A stretch of 9,634 bases of DNA from Actinomycetota bacterium (lineage in GTDB: Bacteria > Actinomycetota > Acidimicrobiia > Spongiisociales > ZC4RG35). A program made the position numbers and the translations under genes. Numbering within the stretch: the first letter of the stretch is position 1; each line of letters begins with the position of its first letter. The stretch covers positions 1-9,634 of the forward strand of contig JAPUJM010000071.1 of NCBI GenBank assembly GCA_027296205.1, given 5' to 3'. The notes beneath the pieces were generated by a model. The model searched no databases and was not told the DNA's origin. It saw nothing but the letters and a program-made list of their open reading frames with translations. This document shows, piece after piece, positions 5,291-9,634 of the stretch.

Positions 5291-7201
5291 GTGACGGCGA
5301 CTCGCGACAGTTACAAAGCTAAAGACATCACGGTTCTCGAGGGACTTGACGCCGTCCGTCGTCGACCGAGCATGTACATCGGCACGACGGGACCGAGAGG
5401 CCTTCATCATCTCATCTGGGAAGTCGTCGATAACTCGGTCGACGAGGCGATGGCGGGGTACGCCTCCAAGATCAAGGTGACCCTTCTCGAGGACGGTGGA
5501 GTGGAGGTCGTCGATGACGGACGCGGCATCCCGATCGATCGTCATGCCAAGACGAAGAAGTCGGCTCTCACCACGGTTCTGACGACGCTTCACGCCGGAG
5601 GCAAGTTCGAACAAGGCGCCTACTCGGTTTCGGGTGGGCTTCACGGAGTCGGTGTCTCGGTGGTCAACGCCCTGTCGATGCGTCTCGAGGCGGAAGTGCG
5701 GCGCGACGGATATCTCTACATGCAGGAGTTCAAGGACGGCACTCCCAAGAGCAAGGATCCCAAGAAGTTGCGGGCCGTCAAGAAGAGCGGGACGACCATC
5801 AGGTTCTGGCCCAGCACCGAAACCTTCAGCGAGACGACCGAGTTCGAATACGACATCGTCGCCTCCCGACTCCGGGAAACTGCGTTCTTGAATCGTGGAC
5901 TCGAGATAACGCTCGTCGACGAGCGTCTCGAAGAGCCGAGGAGCGACACTTTTCGCTACAAGGGGGGACTGGTCGATTTCGTCAATCATCTCAACGCCAA
6001 ACGAGACCCGCTTCACGCCCACATCATCGATATCACCGACGAGTCCGAGGACGCCGAGCTCGAGGTGGCACTGCAATGGACGACCTCCTACACAGAGTCG
6101 GTGTTGTCTTTCGCCAACAACATCAACACCCATGAAGGGGGTACCCACGAAGAGGGCTTCCGCAAGGCCCTGACGAAGTCGATCAATGAGTTCGCCCGGA
6201 AGAAGAACCTTCTGAAAGAGAAGGACACCAACCTCACCGGGGAGGACGTCCGGGAGGGACTGACCGCGATCATCTCGATTCGCCTCAAGGACCCCCAGTT
6301 CGAGGGTCAGACCAAGACCAAACTGGGAAACACCGAGATCCGCTCCTATGTGGAGAAGACACTCAATCGCAAGCTGCCTGAGTGGTTGGAGAAATACTCG
6401 CCCGAGGCGCGCCGAATCGTCGACAAGTGCATCAACGCCTCCAAGGCCCGCGAGGCGGCACGTAGCGCCCGCGAGCTCACCAGGCGGAAGTCAGGTTTGG
6501 AATCTGGCGGTCTTCCCGACAAGTTGGCTGATTGCTCGAGTCGCGACCCCGCCGAGTCGGAGATCTTCATCGTGGAGGGAAAGTCCGCCGCCGGACCGGC
6601 CAAGGCGGCCCGCGACTCCGAGACGCAGGCCATTCTTCCCATCAGGGGCAAGATCCTCAATGTCGAGAAGGCCCGGTTGGCGAAGGCACTGCAGAACAAC
6701 GAGATCCAGGACATCATCACGGCGATGGGGACCGGGATAGGCGACGATTTCGACATCTCCAAAGCCAGGTATCACAAGGTCGTCCTCCTGGCCGATGCCG
6801 ACGTCGACGGTGCCCACATCCGCACCCTGTTGTTGACCCTCCTGTTCCGTCACATGCGACCCCTCATCGAATACGGCTATGTGTACGTCGCCCAGCCGCC
6901 GCTCTACCGGGTGAAGGTGGGGTCGTCGGTTCACTACCTCAAGGACGAGGCCGAGCTCGATGTCTTCAAGAAGGACCATCCTCAGGTCAAGCCGACCCGT
7001 TTCAAGGGTCTGGGTGAGATGAACGCAGGTGAGCTGTGGGACACCACGATGAATCCCGATACCCGCACCCTGGTCCGGGTCGAGATGGCCGATGCTGTCT
7101 TGGCCGAGGAGGTTTTCCAGACGCTGATGGGCGACGACGTCCAGTCGAGGAAGCTATTCATCCAGCAGAACGCCGACGACGTCCGGTTCCTCGATATATA
7201 G
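5291..7201 (+). CDS. gyrB: DNA gyrase subunit B
   Basis: A 636-residue type IIA topoisomerase ATPase subunit, with the short form lacking the proteobacterial insertion. The GHKL ATPase has E44 (general base), N48 (magnesium), D74-D-G-R-G-I-P80 and the S-G-G-L-H-G-V-G lid; the transducer carries Q-T-K342. In the TOPRIM domain E429 and D502-A-D504-V-D506 bind metal, and R-G-K454-I-L-N-V-E-K is intact; the end is R-F-L-D-I. Odd feature: the motif usually written EGDSAGGSAK reads E429-G-K431-S-A-A-G-P-A-K438, changing the aspartate that corresponds to Escherichia coli D426. Start is GTG 5291 after GAGGAGGG (5281-5288); spacing from GGAGG is only 3 bases, slightly short, but the N-terminal sequence fits. 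It is followed by gyrA after 13 bases, and the two are probably cotranscribed to form the A2B2 enzyme. Confidence 0.97.
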   Translation: MTATRDSYKAKDITVLEGLDAVRRRPSMYIGTTGPRGLHHLIWEVVDNSVDEAMAGYASKIKVTLLEDGGVEVVDDGRGIPIDRHAKTKKSALTTVLTTLHAGGKFEQGAYSVSGGLHGVGVSVVNALSMRLEAEVRRDGYLYMQEFKDGTPKSKDPKKLRAVKKSGTTIRFWPSTETFSETTEFEYDIVASRLRETAFLNRGLEITLVDERLEEPRSDTFRYKGGLVDFVNHLNAKRDPLHAHIIDITDESEDAELEVALQWTTSYTESVLSFANNINTHEGGTHEEGFRKALTKSINEFARKKNLLKEKDTNLTGEDVREGLTAIISIRLKDPQFEGQTKTKLGNTEIRSYVEKTLNRKLPEWLEKYSPEARRIVDKCINASKAREAARSARELTRRKSGLESGGLPDKLADCSSRDPAESEIFIVEGKSAAGPAKAARDSETQAILPIRGKILNVEKARLAKALQNNEIQDIITAMGTGIGDDFDISKARYHKVVLLADADVDGAHIRTLLLTLLFRHMRPLIEYGYVYVAQPPLYRVKVGSSVHYLKDEAELDVFKKDHPQVKPTRFKGLGEMNAGELWDTTMNPDTRTLVRVEMADAVLAEEVFQTLMGDDVQSRKLFIQQNADDVRFLDI

Positions 7202-7214
7202 GCGTTGTAGACCG

Positions 7215-9634
7215 ATGACAGACGAACCAGCCACAACGGAGAGCCTTCCCGAGATCGAGATCACCGCCGAGATGGAGGCGAGCTTCATCGACTACGCGAT
7301 GTCGGTGATCGTCTCCCGTGCCCTGCCGGACGTCAGGGACGGTCTCAAACCCGTTCAGCGTCGGATCATCTACTCGATGTTCGAGAGCAACATCAACCCG
7401 ACTTCGGCGCATCGCAAATGCTCCAAGGTGATCGGGGATGTCATGGGTAACTACCACCCACACGGTGATCAGGCCATCTACGACGCCCTGGTTCGCATGG
7501 GCCAGGATTTCTCGATGCGACACCTTCTCATCGACCCGCAGGGCAACTTTGGGACCGTCGACGACCCGCCGGGCGCGGCGCGGTACACCGAGTGCCGTCT
7601 CACCAAACTCTCCACCCATCTTCTCGAAGGCATCAACGAGGACACGGTCGATTTTGTCGACAACTATTCGGGTGAGCTCCAAGAGCCGTCAGTGCTTCCG
7701 TCGAGATATCCCAACCTCCTGGTCAACGGGTCACAGGGGATAGCAGTTGGGATGGCCACCAACATTCCTCCCCACAATCTCGGTGAGGTCATCGACGCTG
7801 CCCTCCATACCATCGATCACCCCGATGCGACGTCGGAAGACCTTCTCCAATTCGTCAAGGGGCCCGACTTCCCGACAGGCGGCTTTCTCGTCGGGGCCAC
7901 CTCGATGAGGGAAGCGTTGACCGCCGGCCGGGGGTCGGTGAAGATCCGGGCGGTCTGTGACGTGCAGGAGGTTCGCAAGGGCCGAACGGCGGTCGTCGTG
8001 ACCGAGCTCCCGTATCAAGTTTCCATCGAGCGCATCATCGCCAAGATCAAGGAGCTGGTCGACTCGAAGAGAATGACCGGAATCGCCGAGGTCCGCAACG
8101 AGTCCTCTGACCGGGTGGGGATACGTTTGGTCATCGAGATCAAGCGGGACGCCATCCCTCAGGTTGTCCTCAACCAGCTCTACAAGAGCACCCCGCTTCA
8201 GGACTCCTTCGCATACAACATGGTCGCCCTGGTGGACGGTGTTCCCCGGACTCTCGGTCTGGCCGAGATGGTGGGCTACTACCTGGAACACCAGATGGAG
8301 GTCATCGAGCGGAGGACCCAGTTCCGTCTCGATCAGGCCAACGCGAGGGCCCACATCCTCGAGGGCCTGATCATCGCCGTCGACAGCATCGACGAGGTCA
8401 TCAGGCTCATTCGCGGCTCGGCTGACACCGCCGAGGCGCGGGCCAACCTGATCGAGAGCTTCGAGCTGAGCGAGATCCAGGCCAACGCCATCCTCGACAT
8501 GCCATTACGTCGTCTGACAGCCCTCGAGGTCGACAAGCTCCGCACCGAGCTCGCCGAGCTTCAGCATCGGATCGCCGGCCTCGAGGCGATTCTCGCCGAC
8601 CCCAAGACGAGATGGTCGATCATCAAAGAGGAGATGGGCGCCATCCGCGAGCAATTCGCCAATCAGCGTCGCAGCAGGATCATCCCTGATGAGGGCGATC
8701 TGAGTCTCGAGGACCTGATCGCCGACGACGAGTTGATCATCACCGTTTCCCAGGCGGGTTACGTGAAGTCGGTTCCAGCGTCCACCTATCGGACCCAGAC
8801 CCGTGGGGGCAGGGGAGTGAAAGCGGCGGAAGTGCCCGGCGACGATGTCATCAGACACCTGGTCCACACCACGGCGCACGCCTACCTTCTCTTTTTCACC
8901 AACAAGGGCCTGGTGCATCGAATCAAGGCACACGAGATACCGAGACAATCCCGGACTGCGAAAGGTGTGCTGGCACAGGCTGTCCTGCCCCTCGGACCCG
9001 ACGAGATCGTCCAGTCGATCATCGACACTCGGGACTACGAGACCGGCCGATATCTGGTGATGGTCACCAAGAAGGGGCAGGCGAAAAAGACCGAGTTCAA
9101 GGAGTACGAGTCCCGGAACCAGACTCTCGTGGCCATCAATCTGACCGGGGACGACGAGTTGGTCTCGGTCCGGCCCACCAACGGGGAGAACGACATTCTC
9201 ATCTTCACGAGGGGCGGAGTGGGTATCCGCTTCGCCGAGTCGGACCTGCGAAGCATGGGACGGGGCACACAGGGCGTTCGGGGGATCAGGCTCCGCGAGG
9301 GTGACCAGGTGGTGGCTGCCGTCTCCAACGTCGAGGGTGAAGAGGTTTTGCTTCTCACGGCAGGCGGCTACGGGAAGCGAACAGCCATGTCAGAGTTTCG
9401 ACGCCAGGCCCGGGGTGGGATGGGCGTCAAGGCGTTCAAGATCACACGCGTCCGTGGGAATCTGGTGGCGGTGAGAGCCGTCGAAAAGGAAGACGAGGTC
9501 TTTCTGATCTCGTCGGCGGGTGTGGGTATTCGAACCCCCGTGAGCAAGATCAGCCGTCAGAAGCGGGACACGACGGGCGTCAAGGTGATCGACGTCGGCG
9601 AAGGCAACGAGTTGTCGGCAGCGACAGTGGTTAC
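7215..9634 (+). CDS. gyrA: DNA gyrase subunit A (3' end cut by window edge)
   Basis: 806 complete codons are read from ATG 7215 and the frame is still open at the edge. The winged-helix domain shows S-R-A-L-P-D-V-R-D-G-L-K-P-V-Q-R-R (residues 34-50), H81-P-H-G-D-Q86-A-I-Y-D90 and the catalytic tyrosine Y124 in A-A-R-Y-T-E-C-R. Residues to about 500 form tower and coiled-coil gate, including G-S-Q-G-I-A-V-G-M-A-T-N-I-P-P-H-N. The C-terminal beta-pinwheel carries the GyrA box Q528-T-R-G-G-R-G534, a one-residue variant of the canonical QRRGGRG that marks gyrase rather than topoisomerase IV. GyrA cuts and rejoins the gate DNA segment. Q86 stands where E. coli has S83, the main quinolone contact; D90 (E. 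coli D87) is kept. No convincing Shine-Dalgarno lies in the 13 bases after gyrB, so translation is likely coupled. Only a short C-terminal part should be missing. Confidence 0.97.
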   Translation, partial: MTDEPATTESLPEIEITAEMEASFIDYAMSVIVSRALPDVRDGLKPVQRRIIYSMFESNINPTSAHRKCSKVIGDVMGNYHPHGDQAIYDALVRMGQDFSMRHLLIDPQGNFGTVDDPPGAARYTECRLTKLSTHLLEGINEDTVDFVDNYSGELQEPSVLPSRYPNLLVNGSQGIAVGMATNIPPHNLGEVIDAALHTIDHPDATSEDLLQFVKGPDFPTGGFLVGATSMREALTAGRGSVKIRAVCDVQEVRKGRTAVVVTELPYQVSIERIIAKIKELVDSKRMTGIAEVRNESSDRVGIRLVIEIKRDAIPQVVLNQLYKSTPLQDSFAYNMVALVDGVPRTLGLAEMVGYYLEHQMEVIERRTQFRLDQANARAHILEGLIIAVDSIDEVIRLIRGSADTAEARANLIESFELSEIQANAILDMPLRRLTALEVDKLRTELAELQHRIAGLEAILADPKTRWSIIKEEMGAIREQFANQRRSRIIPDEGDLSLEDLIADDELIITVSQAGYVKSVPASTYRTQTRGGRGVKAAEVPGDDVIRHLVHTTAHAYLLFFTNKGLVHRIKAHEIPRQSRTAKGVLAQAVLPLGPDEIVQSIIDTRDYETGRYLVMVTKKGQAKKTEFKEYESRNQTLVAINLTGDDELVSVRPTNGENDILIFTRGGVGIRFAESDLRSMGRGTQGVRGIRLREGDQVVAAVSNVEGEEVLLLTAGGYGKRTAMSEFRRQARGGMGVKAFKITRVRGNLVAVRAVEKEDEVFLISSAGVGIRTPVSKISRQKRDTTGVKVIDVGEGNELSAATVV

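Noticed and set aside
5267..6148. A 293-residue minus-strand frame opposite gyrB
   Set aside because: Mirror frame of a conserved coding gene with no domain pattern; the same applies to long minus-strand frames at 4433-5152 and 7731-8354.
9600..9634. Truncated gyrA or yidD pseudogenes
   Set aside because: Both frames are intact up to the window edges; the truncation is caused by the window, not by mutation.
1..9634. Mobile elements, CRISPR arrays, tRNA or rRNA genes
   Set aside because: No repeat-spacer pattern, transposase, terminal inverted repeats, tRNA cloverleaf or rRNA sequence is visible; the window is a standard origin locus.

Overview
The window is a chromosomal replication-origin region in the order (yidD, rnpA, rpmH on the minus strand) - dnaA - dnaN - recF - DUF721/dciA-like - gyrB - gyrA (plus strand). 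This order matches the dnaA-dnaN-recF-DUF721-gyrB-gyrA block of actinobacteria such as Mycobacterium tuberculosis Rv0001-Rv0006. The high GC coding sequence, frequent GTG/TTG starts, 636-residue GyrB without the proteobacterial insertion, and DPP-type GyrA active-site region fit a high-GC actinobacterium. An Acidimicrobiia-like lineage is my best guess, from sequence impression only.

Layout. At 1-669, leftward, are the ribosome assembly and RNA-processing genes: yidD (cut by the window edge), rnpA (with no ordinary start codon in the expected place) and rpmH. At 670-1125 is a 456-bp divergent intergenic region. It holds a predicted rpmH promoter bracketed by a perfect 10-bp direct repeat, a second direct repeat with 20-bp spacing, a pair of inverted DnaA-box-like sites, a predicted dnaA promoter, and a 44-bp near-palindrome made of four DnaA-box-like sites just before dnaA. 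dnaA (1126-2505, TTG start) is followed by a 172-bp AT-rich spacer. That spacer ends in tandem DnaA-like boxes, a short GC stretch, CTA-type DnaA-trios and an AT-rich tract, the arrangement of a basal origin unwinding element. dnaN, recF and the small DUF721 gene are packed with 0-bp spacing and a 4-bp overlap. gyrB follows after a 130-bp leader with its own likely promoter, then gyrA 13 bases later, running off the right edge.

Functionally, DnaA binds the box clusters on both sides of its own gene and opens the origin. The DUF721 protein is the likely DnaB helicase loader. DnaN is the polymerase clamp, RecF acts in gap repair at forks, and GyrA2B2 removes positive supercoils. The leftward genes provide L34, the RNase P protein and a YidC-associated insertion factor.

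I see no hidden new multi-gene system: this is a conserved housekeeping locus. The points worth a second look are the missing canonical start of rnpA with its frame open across all of rpmH, a compact bipartite origin with a DnaA-trio, and unusual residues at the quinolone-contact positions of both gyrase subunits. No tRNA, rRNA, CRISPR or mobile element is visible.
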